Assembly: GCA_963712435.1 (NCBI GenBank)
Contig: CAVQIB010000013.1
Span: forward strand, 372,001-436,000
Source: Rhodoplanes sp963712435
GTDB taxonomy: Bacteria > Pseudomonadota > Alphaproteobacteria > Rhizobiales > Xanthobacteraceae
Direction of reading: 5' to 3'
Length of the DNA stretch: 64,000 nt
Translations under genes and position numbers: made by a program
In this document: one piece after another, positions 50,123 through 58,772 of the stretch
Numbering within the stretch: position 1 is the stretch's first letter
How the letters are laid out: every line of letters starts with the position of its first letter
Notes under the pieces: model-generated
What the model was told of the DNA's origin: nothing
Databases searched by the model: none
Seen by the model: only the letters and a program-made list of their open reading frames with translations

Positions 50123-51242
50123 TTAAGCCCCGGCCGCGCGGCTCCAGGGCCCGACGCGGGCGCCCTTCGGCAAGGCGTCCCGCACCATCAGCATTTCGCC
50201 GACGGTTTCCGATGTCACGAGGCCGATGAGACCGCTCGTCGAATCGATGATGCCGACCGCCGGCTTGGCCTTCTCCTGCAGCATGCGGAACGCCTGCTCC
50301 AGGCGTCCGCGATGACTCTATGACGGGGATGTCCGTCGTCATCACGTCGGCGACCTTCGCGTCGGGGCCGAGTTCCTTGAGCGCCCGGATCATGTCGTCG
50401 CGGCCGAGCACGCCGACCAGGCGGCGCTGCTCGTCGATCACCGGGAACACGCTCTGGCTCGTCCGCAACAGCGTCTCGATGGCGGCGTCGATGTGCTCGC
50501 CGGGGACGAGCGTCGCATATTGCGTGATCATCGCGGCGCTGACCGGCACGTCGCGCGACATGGCGCGAATCGCCACGAGTTGCGCCTCCGACGACGCGGC
50601 GAGATAGACGAAGATGGCGATGAAAATCAGCAGCGGGTTGGTGAACAGGCCGAGAAAGCCGAGCCCGAAGGCCGTCCACTGGCCGATGGTCGCGGCGATT
50701 TCGGTCGCGCGCACATGGCCGAGCCGCATCGCGAGCAGCGCGCGCAGAACCCGTCCGCCGTCCATCGGGAAGGCCGGGATCATGTTGAACAGCACGAGAA
50801 AGATATTCACGATCGCCAGCCGGTCGATCATCGATACGTGCTGGCTCTCGACCGCGCCGAGATGCTGCAGCGACAGATTCGCGCCGAAAACGACGACGAG
50901 AACAAGCGCGATCGCGACATTCACCAAGGGTCCCGCGACGGCGACCAGAAGCTCCTCGCCGGGCGCTTCCGGAATGCGTTCGAGCCGGGCGACGCCGCCG
51001 ATCGGCAGCAGCGTGACGTCGGGGGTGGCGACGCCAAAGGCGCGCGCGGTGAAAATGTGCCCGAACTCGTGCGCGAGCACGCAGGCAAAGAGGAGAAGCA
51101 GGAAAGCAAGTCCGTTCCACGCGGCTTCGGGGCCGCCCTGGACCCAGCTCGCCACGAAGATCCAAATGAGAAAGAGAACGAAGGTGATGTGGATACGGAC
51201 CGCCGTGCCCGCGATCGAACCGATACTGACCGACCAGCCCAT
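50123..51242 (-). CDS. site-2 protease family (M50) metalloprotease with CBS domains, frameshifted
   Basis: About 373 codons. Membrane helices surround the zinc motif HEFGH (LLLLFACVLAHEFGHIFTAR) and the second motif NMIPAFPMDGGRVLRALLA (third metal ligand Asp in MDGG). Residues ~235-350 are a CBS pair (YATLVPGEHIDAAIETLLRT, VFPVIDEQRRLVGVLGRDDM); an extra base at 50312 (ES-t-RGRLEQAFRML) changes the frame, after which KAKPAVGIIDSTSGLIGLVT and a stop at 50123 complete the second CBS motif. Intramembrane protease of the SpoIVFB/Rip group; CBS domains probably sense adenine nucleotides. Substrate unknown. Confidence 0.87.
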
Positions 51243-51413
51243 GGATTCGCCTCCGCCGCGCCGCTAACATGTGGCGCGGAACGACTAGCAGATATGAACG
51301 CCGCGCCGCATGCGCCAGCAGGACGAGAGATTGCGTGTGCTCGGGTGCGCTTGCGGGCCGGTTGCGTGTCGAAAAAGCGGTGGCGCACCATCAAACCTCG
51401 CGGGGAGCTTGCC

Positions 51414-51707
51414 ATGGCGGAGAAACTGACCGGCGATCGACGGCGTCAGGCGCTTGCCGGACTGTCCGGCTGGCGCGAGGTGGAGGGTCGCGACGCCATC
51501 GCCAGGACCTTCGTGTTCGCCGATTTCAGCGCGGCGTTCGGCTTCATGACGCGCGTCGCGCTCGCCGCCGAGAAGCTTGACCATCACCCCGAATGGTCCA
51601 ATGTGTACAAGACGGTCGAGGTGACCCTCTCGACCCACGATGCGGGCGGCCTCACGATGCGGGACGTGGCCCTGGCCGAGACGATGGACCGCATCGCCGG
51701 CCGGTGA
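51414..51707 (+). CDS. 4a-hydroxytetrahydrobiopterin dehydratase (pterin carbinolamine dehydratase)
   Basis: 97 residues, ATG 51414 after GGGGAGCTTGCC. PCD motif: FGFMTRVALAAEKLDHHPEW (E-K-x2-H-H-P-x-W with the two active-site His) and VYKTVEVTLSTHDAGGLTM, plus LSGWREVEGRDAIARTFVFA. Recycles 4a-hydroxypterin to quinonoid dihydropterin after aromatic amino-acid hydroxylation; in bacteria without phenylalanine hydroxylase it serves molybdopterin or other pterin metabolism. No hydroxylase gene is in the window. Confidence 0.92.
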   Translation: MAEKLTGDRRRQALAGLSGWREVEGRDAIARTFVFADFSAAFGFMTRVALAAEKLDHHPEWSNVYKTVEVTLSTHDAGGLTMRDVALAETMDRIAGR

Positions 51708-51805
51708 GGCGGAGGCGGTGAGCGCTTGCGCCCGCCGCGCGTGCAATTACCTGATGAGATCGGCGCAGCGCGTGCGTTCTGCGCCTGCGATGTGGAGGAT
51801 CGGCG

Positions 51806-52357
51806 ATGCAGTACCGTTACGCGGATGCGGGCGGCTTCGGCGAGACGGACGAGGCGCAAGCGCAGCGCGACGAGGATGCCGTGCGTGGGGGGTTTTGGCC
51901 GAAGGCCAAGCAGGTCGCCGCCAGGCTGCCTTTCGCCGAGGATCTCCTCGCCGCCTATTACTGCGCATTCGATCGCAGCACGCCGCGTCAGGTCCGCGTC
52001 GCGCTGCTCGGTGCGCTCGCCTATTACGTGCTGCCGGTGGATGCGATGCCGGACGTGTTGCCTATGCTCGGATTCGCCGATGACGCGGCGGTGCTGGCGA
52101 CGGTGATTCGGCTCGTATCGTCGAACATTTCGCCAAGCCATCGCGTCGCCGCGCGGCGCGCGCTCGACCGATTGGAGTCTCGACCGGCGCGCCGCGGGAT
52201 CGCATCCGAGCAGCCGGCGCGCTCGACGCCTCGTGATGTCGCGGACCGTCCGATTTCGTACGCCCCTTTGCGCGCGCGCCGGGTTCGGCTAGGATGCGCC
52301 GACGCCTATCATTTATCATTGCAGATTAAGGGTTTACGATGTGTATTCGCGTCGTAG
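51806..52357 (+). CDS. YkvA-family (DUF1232) membrane-associated protein
   Basis: 183 residues, ATG 51806 (TGGAGGATCGGCG). DUF1232 core at ~60-110: ARLPFAEDLLAAYYCAFDRS, TPRQVRVALLGALAYYVLPV and DAMPDVLPMLGFADDAAVLA, with the characteristic Y-x-x-x-P-x-D-x-x-P-D. One hydrophobic hairpin is likely membrane-inserted. After ~140 the sequence turns Arg/Ala/Pro-rich and does not look like the family; the real C-terminus may lie earlier, after an undetected frame change. Function unknown. Confidence 0.8.
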   Translation: MQYRYADAGGFGETDEAQAQRDEDAVRGGFWPKAKQVAARLPFAEDLLAAYYCAFDRSTPRQVRVALLGALAYYVLPVDAMPDVLPMLGFADDAAVLATVIRLVSSNISPSHRVAARRALDRLESRPARRGIASEQPARSTPRDVADRPISYAPLRARRVRLGCADAYHLSLQIKGLRCVFAS

Positions 52358-52365
52358 GAGGTCTG

Positions 52366-53037
52366 ATGATGATTCGCTGCAGGGTCGCCCCGGTTGCGGC
52401 CGTATTTGCGGCAGCGCTCGGCCTTGCGGCGCCGGCGAGCGCCATCGAGCTTGCGCAAGCGCCCGCGCCGACGCCGCCGCGACCCGCCCAGGCGCAGCCG
52501 CCTAAGCCGAAGCCGCCGGCGCAGAAGCCGGCGCAAGCGCCCGCGAAGCCGCCCGCATCGGCCGGCGGCGCGGCCGCCGCCGCCGGCGGGGCGCAGCCGC
52601 AACTGCTCGGACAGTTCGGCGATTGGGGCGCCTACACGGCGAGCCCGGGCGGGCGGAAGGTCTGCTTCGCCCTCGCCAAGCCCGCCAGCGCCCAGACCGA
52701 ACCGCCGAACCGGCCGCGCGACGCCAGCTATATCTTCATCGCCTCGCGTCCGGCCGACAATGTGAAGAACGAAGTCTCGGTGATGTTCGGCTACGCCTTC
52801 AAGCCGAACGCCGAGGCGTCGCTCGAAATCGGCGGCGCGAGCTTTTCGATGTACACGCAAAGCGACGGCGGCTGGGTCAAGAACGCAGCCGAGGAACCGC
52901 GCCTCGTGGAATTGATGCGCAAAGCCGCCGACATGACCGTGAAGGGGGTTTCGGCGCGGGGCACCACGTCGGCCGACACGTACTCGCTCAAGGGTCTTGC
53001 TCAGGCGCTCGACCGTGTCGCGCAGGAGTGCCGGTAG
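52366..53037 (+). CDS. secreted invasion-associated-locus-B (IalB)-like protein
   Basis: 223 residues; ATG 52366 after GTAGGAGGTCTG. Signal peptide MMIRCRVAPVAAVFAAALGL...ASA. Residues ~30-75 are a Pro/Ala/Lys-rich spacer (PPKPKPPAQKPAQAPAKPP). The folded part starts LLGQFGDWGAYTASPGGRKV-CFA and has the pattern of IalB-type periplasmic proteins (GDW.A......C...F., SVMFGYAFKPN, ASLEIGGASFSMYTQSDGGW). No catalytic residues are evident. Ends just before the D-type dispersed repeat. The family name reflects Bartonella history; no virulence role is implied. Confidence 0.75.
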   Translation: MMIRCRVAPVAAVFAAALGLAAPASAIELAQAPAPTPPRPAQAQPPKPKPPAQKPAQAPAKPPASAGGAAAAAGGAQPQLLGQFGDWGAYTASPGGRKVCFALAKPASAQTEPPNRPRDASYIFIASRPADNVKNEVSVMFGYAFKPNAEASLEIGGASFSMYTQSDGGWVKNAAEEPRLVELMRKAADMTVKGVSARGTTSADTYSLKGLAQALDRVAQECR

Positions 53038-53087
53038 GGCGCTTTCTACAGCGCGACGGATTGGCCGAATTGACCAACTCCCGAATT

Positions 53088-53182
53088 CATCGCCCGCGTA
53101 AGCGGGCGATCCAGTAAACACAATGCTTTTCGGTGTTTACTGGATGTCCCGCCTGCGCGGGGCATGACCCCTGAGGGTGGGG
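53088..53182. repeat. ~97-bp dispersed repeat, copy 2
   Basis: Nearly identical to 31714-31812 (ATCGCCCGCGTAAGCGGGCG, CCAGTAAACACAATGCTTTT, CTGCGCGGGGCATGACCCCT). The two differ by a few substitutions and one A. Confidence 0.9.
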
Positions 53183-53210
53183 TGATCCAACGCAATAGCA
53201 TCACGATCTT

Positions 53211-54071
53211 TTAGTCTCGCCGGTCGCCGGGGCGGCCGTCGGGCGCGCCTTCCTTCGACGTGGACGCGGCGAGCGCCTCCACACGCAGCCTCAACAGCTC
53301 GATGTTCTGGTTGATCGCCTCGAGCGTCGCATTCAATCTTTTCTCTTCGCCTTCCTCGTTCTCCTGCATCGCCTCGACGATGACGGCGATGAACAGGTTG
53401 AGCACGATGAAGGTGGAGAACAGGATATAGGGGATGAAGAATCCCCAGGCGTAGGGATGCGTCTTCTCGATCTCGCGGACGATATCCGCCCAGCCTTCGA
53501 GCGTCAGAACCTGGAACAGCGTGAACAAAGAAATGGTGAGGCTGCCGAACCACTCCGGATAATCTGCGCCGAACAGCTTGGATCCGATCACGGCGAACAC
53601 ATAAAGGATGATGACGAGGATCGCCGCGATCGCGCCGAGGCCGGGAATCGCCGTCAGCAGCCCCGAAATCACCCGGCGCAGCTGCGGAAACGCCGAGATC
53701 AGGCGCAGCACGCGCAAGACCCGCAGCGCGCGCAAGACCGAGAACGCTTCGCTCGCAGGGACAAGCGCGATGGCGACGACGCCCGTGTCGAACAGAGACC
53801 ACGGATCGCGGAAGAACGAACCACCATGGGCGAACAGCCGCAAAGCGAGTTCGACGACGAAGATGCCGAGAATCAGCTGATCGGCGGCCAGCAGGACCGG
53901 GCCGATGCGGGCCATGATGGTGGGGAAGGTCTCAAGCCCGAGAATGACGGCATTCAACAGGATGATCGCGGTGATCGAGTGGGTGAAAAGCTTCGCCTCG
54001 ACCAGCGACAGGACATGTTTACGGAGCCGCAGCAGGTATGCGCTCCGGGGCGCCGCATCTAAATTCTGCAA
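53211..54071 (-). CDS. voltage-gated sodium-channel-like ion transporter (BacNav family)
   Basis: 286 residues. One six-helix unit: S1-S3 (ITAIILLNAVILGLETFPTI, ILGIFVVELALRLFAHGG, FDTGVVAIALVPA), an S4 voltage sensor with arginines every third residue (VLRALRVLRVLRLISAFPQL), S5 (ILVIILYVFAVIGSKLFG), pore loop with filter TLEGWADI (BacNav TLESW type), S6 (FFIPYILFSTFIVLNLFIAV) and a C-terminal acidic linker plus coiled coil (EINQNIELLRLRVEAL-like). Tetramers conduct Na when depolarised; known roles are in motility and pH response. It stands alone. Confidence 0.9.
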   Translation of the reverse strand: MQNLDAAPRSAYLLRLRKHVLSLVEAKLFTHSITAIILLNAVILGLETFPTIMARIGPVLLAADQLILGIFVVELALRLFAHGGSFFRDPWSLFDTGVVAIALVPASEAFSVLRALRVLRVLRLISAFPQLRRVISGLLTAIPGLGAIAAILVIILYVFAVIGSKLFGADYPEWFGSLTISLFTLFQVLTLEGWADIVREIEKTHPYAWGFFIPYILFSTFIVLNLFIAVIVEAMQENEEGEEKRLNATLEAINQNIELLRLRVEALAASTSKEGAPDGRPGDRRD

Positions 54072-54361
54072 GGCATCACCAGACGGGCCGAGTTCCGCGT
54101 CAAGCAGATAGGCGAACCTGGCCGGCGGTCAAGGCTACAGTGCACGCGGGTCCGCGTATCACTGTCGCACCTGATCTCAGACCGGCCGCGACGTCGCACA
54201 GATTTTGCCCCGCTGTTGCGTCGAATATCGTTACGCACAAACACGTATTACGAAGAAATAACCTCCTTGTGCGGTCGAATAGTAATTAGATACTTTAAAC
54301 GATTGTTGTTTTTTCGGCATTATGCAGCGCGGTCCAAAATATTGCCGCGTTTCGGGGATGA

Positions 54362-55826
54362 GTGGAGCGCGGGAGCGGCTCCAAGCAAGAAGCCCGAACG
54401 GCGTGGAATGGAGCCGCAGAGCACGAGGGACGGCGAAGGTCTGCCCCGCCAAGCGAGGCCGGTCGTCGATCCCGCATCGTCGGAGAACACGCCCTGTCCA
54501 CGTATACGGATGTGGCCGCCTTCAATTCGTTCGCGGGCAGCGGAAAAAAAGAACTCACTCGTGCCGGCGCCTCGCGAGAGGCGGCGTCCTGCCATGTCGA
54601 GTTGCCCGCGTCGAGCCAGCGTGCGCTCGACTGGTTCACCTTCTTCCTCGCCGATATCCAGACCGGGTTTGGTCCGTTCGTCGCCGTCTATCTGGCGGGG
54701 AACGCGTGGACGCAAGGGGATATCGGCCTCGTGCTGACGGCCGGCGGGCTCGTCGCGCTCGCCGGACAAATGCCGGCCGGCGCGCTCGTCGATGCGGTGC
54801 GGTCGGCGCGGTTCGTCACAACCATAGCCATCGTGGCGATCGCCGTGAGCGCGCTTGCGCTCGCGCTGTGGCCGATTTTCCCGGTGGTGATGGGCGCGCG
54901 CGTCCTGCATGCGGCGGCGAGCTGCATTCTCGGACCGGCTATCGCTGCAATGAGTCTGATGGTTGTCGGCCATGTCGGGTTCGGCGAACGCCTCGGCCGC
55001 AATGCGCGCTACGCGTCGCTCGGCGCCGGCATCGCGGCGGCGGCGATGGGCGCATGTGGCCAGTTCCTCTCCACCCAGTCGGTTTTCCTGCTGACCGCGG
55101 CGCTCGCTCTTCCGGCCATCGTGACGCTTTCGCGCATCCGTCCGGCAGCGCGGACGGAAGCGGCCGAACGGACCGCAGATCGACGTGGCCGCCAAGCCGC
55201 GCGGGACGGAGAGTGTTACCGTCACGGCGGACGTGGTCGGATGGCGCAAGGTCCTGACCGACCGGCGGCTCATCATCTTTGCCGCTTGCGTCGTCCTGTT
55301 CCACCTCGCCAATGCGGGCATGCTTCCGCTGATGGGCGGAATTCTCGCAAGCGAAGGGCGCAGCGTCGCCACCAGCACCATCGCCGCCTGCATGGTCGTG
55401 CCGCAGATCATCGTCGCGGTGGCGTCGCCCTTCGTCGGCCGACAATCGGAGAGCTGGGGACGGCGTCCGCTTCTGCTCCTGTGCTTCGCGGCGCTTGCGA
55501 CGCGCGCGGCCCTCTTCGCCCTGGTGAGCGATCCGTATTCGGTGGTCGCGGTTCAGTTGCTGGACGGCGTGTCGGCGGCGGTGCTGGGCGTGATGTTTCC
55601 GCTGGTCATTGCCGACATCACGCGCAACACCGGCCGGTTCACGCTCGCGCTGGGCGCCGTCGGTAGCGCGATGGGGATCGGGGCCGCCCTCAGCACCACG
55701 CTTGCCGGCTACCTGTTCGATCGCGCCGGCGCCACGGTCACCTTTTCCGTGCTGGCCGGGATCGCTTTGGTCGGGCTGGCCCTCGCGTGGCTGATGATGC
55801 CGGAAACCCGGCCTAAAAGCGCCTAA
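54362..55826 (+). CDS. MFS transporter, frameshifted
   Basis: About 12 membrane helices in two frames joined at 55178 (ERTA-g-IDVAAKPRG). First half: LDWFTFFLADIQTGFGPFVA, WTQGDIGLVLTAGGLVALAG, QMPAGALVDAVRS (loop 2-3 motif variant), ASCILGPAIAAMSLMVVGHV. Second half: VLTDRRLIIFAACVVLFHLA, LEGRQSESWGRRPLLLL-like loop 8-9, LDGVSAAVLGVMFPLVIADI, AGYLFDRAGATVTFSVLAGI. The start is uncertain: the first ~75 residues look non-coding, and a GTG near 54512 is plausible. Exporter of unknown substrate; the gap 54072-54361 before it is AT-richer and likely holds promoters for it and the channel gene. Confidence 0.82.
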
Positions 55827-56043
55827 ATACTTCGCAGTTTGGTCACGATTGTTGCGGGTCGCCGCCCCCAGGCGGCCCCTGTGACGGTCTGCATTTCAAT
55901 TGACATCAAACTTGATCGCGCAGCAGCGCCCGCGCGGCGCTCGTTCGCTCCGCGGCCGCAACCTTTCCGACGGGGTCGCGTTGAGAAGCGGTAATCCATC
56001 GCAGCTCAGCGAAAGTCGGACTGCAAACCCATTACAGGCCATA

Positions 56044-57817
56044 ATGAATAGCCTCTGCGATCTCTCCCACCGTCCGATTGCGTTCTTTGTCGGTTATCTG
56101 AAGCGGCGACCCGTATCCCACGCCGTGATCTTCACCGCCGTGCTGATGGCGGTCGCCTGTTCGGTCGGCGCTCAATACGGCGTCAAATTCCTGGTGGACA
56201 CGCTGGCCGGCGGCGACGCCGCCGCCGCCGCCGTATGGTTCGCATTCGGACTGCTGGTCGCGCTGATCGCGGCCGACAATCTGCTCTGGCGGCTCGCGAG
56301 CTGGATCGGCATCAAGACCTTTGTCGAGGTGACCGGGGACGTTCGCCGCGATCTGTTCCGCCACTTGAGCGGCCATGCGCCGAGCTACTTTGCCGACCGG
56401 CTGCCCGGCACGCTGACGAGCAGGATCACGGCGACCTCGAACGCCGTGTTCACGGTCGAGAACATGCTGGTCTGGAACGTCCTGCCGCCGTGCCTTGCGA
56501 CTGTTCTCGCGATCGGCCTTGTGTTCACCGTGAGCGCTCCGATGGCGTCGGTGCTGCTCGTGGTCGCCGCAGTTCTCGTGATCGGGATGTTCCGCTTCGC
56601 CGCCGGGGGCACAGCTTACCACCATGAGTTCGCGGACAAGGCCGCCGCGGTCGACGGCGAGATGATCGACATTGTCGGGAATATGCCGCTCGTGTGGGCG
56701 TTCGGCGGATTGAAGCGCGAGCATGCGCGCTTCGATGACAGCGTCGGGCGGGAGATGCAGGCGCGGCGGCGCAGCCTGACCTATCTGGAGAAGCTCCGCC
56801 TCGCGCACGCGATTACCACGGTGTTCCTGACCATCGGGCTGCTCGCCTGGGCGATTTCGCTCTGGCAGGACGGCCGCGCGACGGCCGGCGAAGTCGTGCT
56901 GATCTGCACGCTCGGCATGTCGGTTCTGCATGCGACGCGCGACCTCGCCGTCGCGCTCGTCGACATGACGCAGCACATGGCCCGCCTGTCGGAGGCGATG
57001 GTCACGCTCTTGGTGCCGCACGAACTGTACGATCATCCGGAGGCCAAGCCGCTGTCGAGCCACGGCGCGAGCGTGCGTGATCGAGAAGGCGAACTTCCGG
57101 TATCCGGACGGACGCCGGGTTTTCAGCGATTTCGACCTCCGCATCGAGCCCGGTCAGCGCGTCGGCGTGGTCGGCCCGTCCGGCAGCGGCAAATCGACTT
57201 TGTTCGCGCTGCTTCAGCGCTTCTACGACGTGCAGGGCGGCCAGATCCGCATCAATGGCGAGGATATCAGGCGCGTCACCCAGGAAAGCCTGCGATCGGC
57301 GATGGCGGTGGTGCCGCAGGACGTGTCCATGTTCCACCGCTCGGTACTGGAAAACGTGCGGTACGGCCGGCCGGAAGCGAGCAACGAAGAGGTGATGGAA
57401 GCGATGTTCGCCGCGCGCTGCGCCAGCTTTGTCGAGACCTTGCCCGAAGGCGTGCACACGATCATGGGCGAACGCGGAGTGAAGCTGTCGCCCGGGCAGC
57501 GGCAGCGCATCGCTATCGCCCGCGCGTTTCTCGAAGACGCGCCGATCCTCCTGCTCGACGAAGCGACCTCGGCGCTCGACTCCGAGTCGGAGGAAGCGGT
57601 GCGCGAGGCGCTCGACCGCCTGATGGCCGGCCGCACCGTGATCGCGATCGCGCACCGTCTCTCGACCTTGCGCAGCTTCGATCGCATCGTGGTGCTGCAG
57701 GCGGGCCGTGTGGTCGAGGATGGCTCGCCGGGCGGACTGGTGCGCGGCGACGGCATCTACCGCGATCTCGTCCGCCGTGAAGTGTCGCGGCTGGACCTCG
57801 AGAAGCAGGCCGCCTGA
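56044..57817 (+). CDS. ABC exporter (transmembrane plus ATPase half-transporter), frameshifted
   Basis: About 590 codons; start ATG 56044 (MNSLCDLSHRP). Six-helix ABC_membrane domain (FFVGYLKRRPVSHAVIFTAV, DVRRDLFRHLSGHAPSYFAD, RLPGTLTSRITATSNAVFTV, GNMPLVWAFGGLKREHARFD), then one extra C at 57076 (ASV-c-VIEKANFRYP) and the NBD: VGVVGPSGSGKSTLFALLQR (Walker A), VVPQDVSMFHRS (Q-loop), GVKLSPGQRQRIAIARAFLE (signature variant LSPGQ), ILLLDEATSALDSE (Walker B) and AHRLSTL (His switch). Homodimeric exporter of lipid or drug type; substrate unknown. A clear terminator follows. Confidence 0.9.
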
Positions 57818-57841
57818 CGCCGGCGCTCCGTACCAAGGAAC

Positions 57842-57865
57842 AAGGGCCGCATCGCTGCGGCCCTT
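57842..57865 (+). terminator. terminator of ABC exporter gene
   Basis: AAGGGCCGCA-TCGC-TGCGGCCCTT, ten-base perfect stem followed by CATTATT, 25 bases after the stop. It may also serve the convergent Gly-rich gene. Confidence 0.85.
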
Positions 57866-57896
57866 CATTATTCATTTCAGCGCTGCGATAGCCTGC

Positions 57897-58595
57897 TCAG
57901 CAGCCGGCGCCGCTCGTGCCCCCGGCGCTGCTTGTTGCGCCGGCGCCGCTCGTCGCAGCGCCGGTGGTTGCGCCGCCGCCTCCGGAGCTCGTTCCCGTTC
58001 CCGACCCCGTCTGCGAAGCGCCCGATGCGGTCGAGGGATTGCTCGCCGACCGGCCGGGGACCGCGGTGGTGATGTCCGGCGTGCCGAGGCCGTTGAGGGA
58101 GGGCACGCTGGTCGTCGCCCCGCCGATGCTGCTGCTCACGCAAGGCTGGGCGGAAAGCGTGCCGGGCGCCGGGCCGCCGCTCGACGTGCTCGGGTTGACG
58201 TTCGTGCCCGGGCTGTTCAAGCCGGCCCCGGGGCGCGCCGGGCCGGGCGCCATCTGAACGCCGCCATTGCTGAGCGAGCCGGAGCCGCCGAGCTGGCCGG
58301 AATTGCCGACCGAGCCGGACGTTCCGAGCGTGCTCGAATTGCCGAGCGCACTGCCGGAATTGACGCCCGAACTTCCTGTTCCGCCCGCCCCGCCGGGCGC
58401 GCTCCCCGTTGCGCCGCCGGTCGCACCGCCGCCGCCGGCCGCGCCGCCGCTGGCGCCGCCGGCCGATCCGCCGCCCGATCCGCCGCCGCCACCCCCGCCG
58501 CCTCCGCCGCCGCCTTGGGCGACGGCGAGCGCAACGGAGCCCGCCATGCACAGCGCGGCCAACAAGGCCACGTCAACGCGCCTCGATCGCATCAT
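57897..58595 (-). CDS. Gly/Ser/Ala-rich secreted low-complexity protein
   Basis: 232 residues. Signal peptide MMRSRRVDVALLAALCMAGS...AVAQ, then an unbroken run of about a dozen Gly and long Gly-Ser-Ala-Thr blocks (GSAGGASGGAAGG, NSSTLGTSGSVGNSGQLGGS). A central Cys-containing segment (LSAQPCVSSSIGGATTSVPS) and a C-terminal GTSGAGC are the only non-repetitive marks. Composition suggests an extracellular, disordered or adhesin-like protein; length of the poly-Gly tract may vary by slippage. No family can be assigned. Confidence 0.6.
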   Translation of the reverse strand: MMRSRRVDVALLAALCMAGSVALAVAQGGGGGGGGGGGGSGGGSAGGASGGAAGGGGATGGATGSAPGGAGGTGSSGVNSGSALGNSSTLGTSGSVGNSGQLGGSGSLSNGGVQMAPGPARPGAGLNSPGTNVNPSTSSGGPAPGTLSAQPCVSSSIGGATTSVPSLNGLGTPDITTAVPGRSASNPSTASGASQTGSGTGTSSGGGGATTGAATSGAGATSSAGGTSGAGC

Positions 58596-58772
58596 GAACT
58601 CCTCAATTCGTTACCGCGGTATCTTGGACGGGCAACGTCGGCGGCGATGAGCGAGTTCCGAGCAACGCCGTTCTCACGCGCCAAGGGGCGCGTATTGGTC
58701 CGAACGGGACGGTGATTTAAATCGCCGGTCCGCTTCTGCGCATAGCGCGCGGCCGTGCGGGCCGTTGATCGC

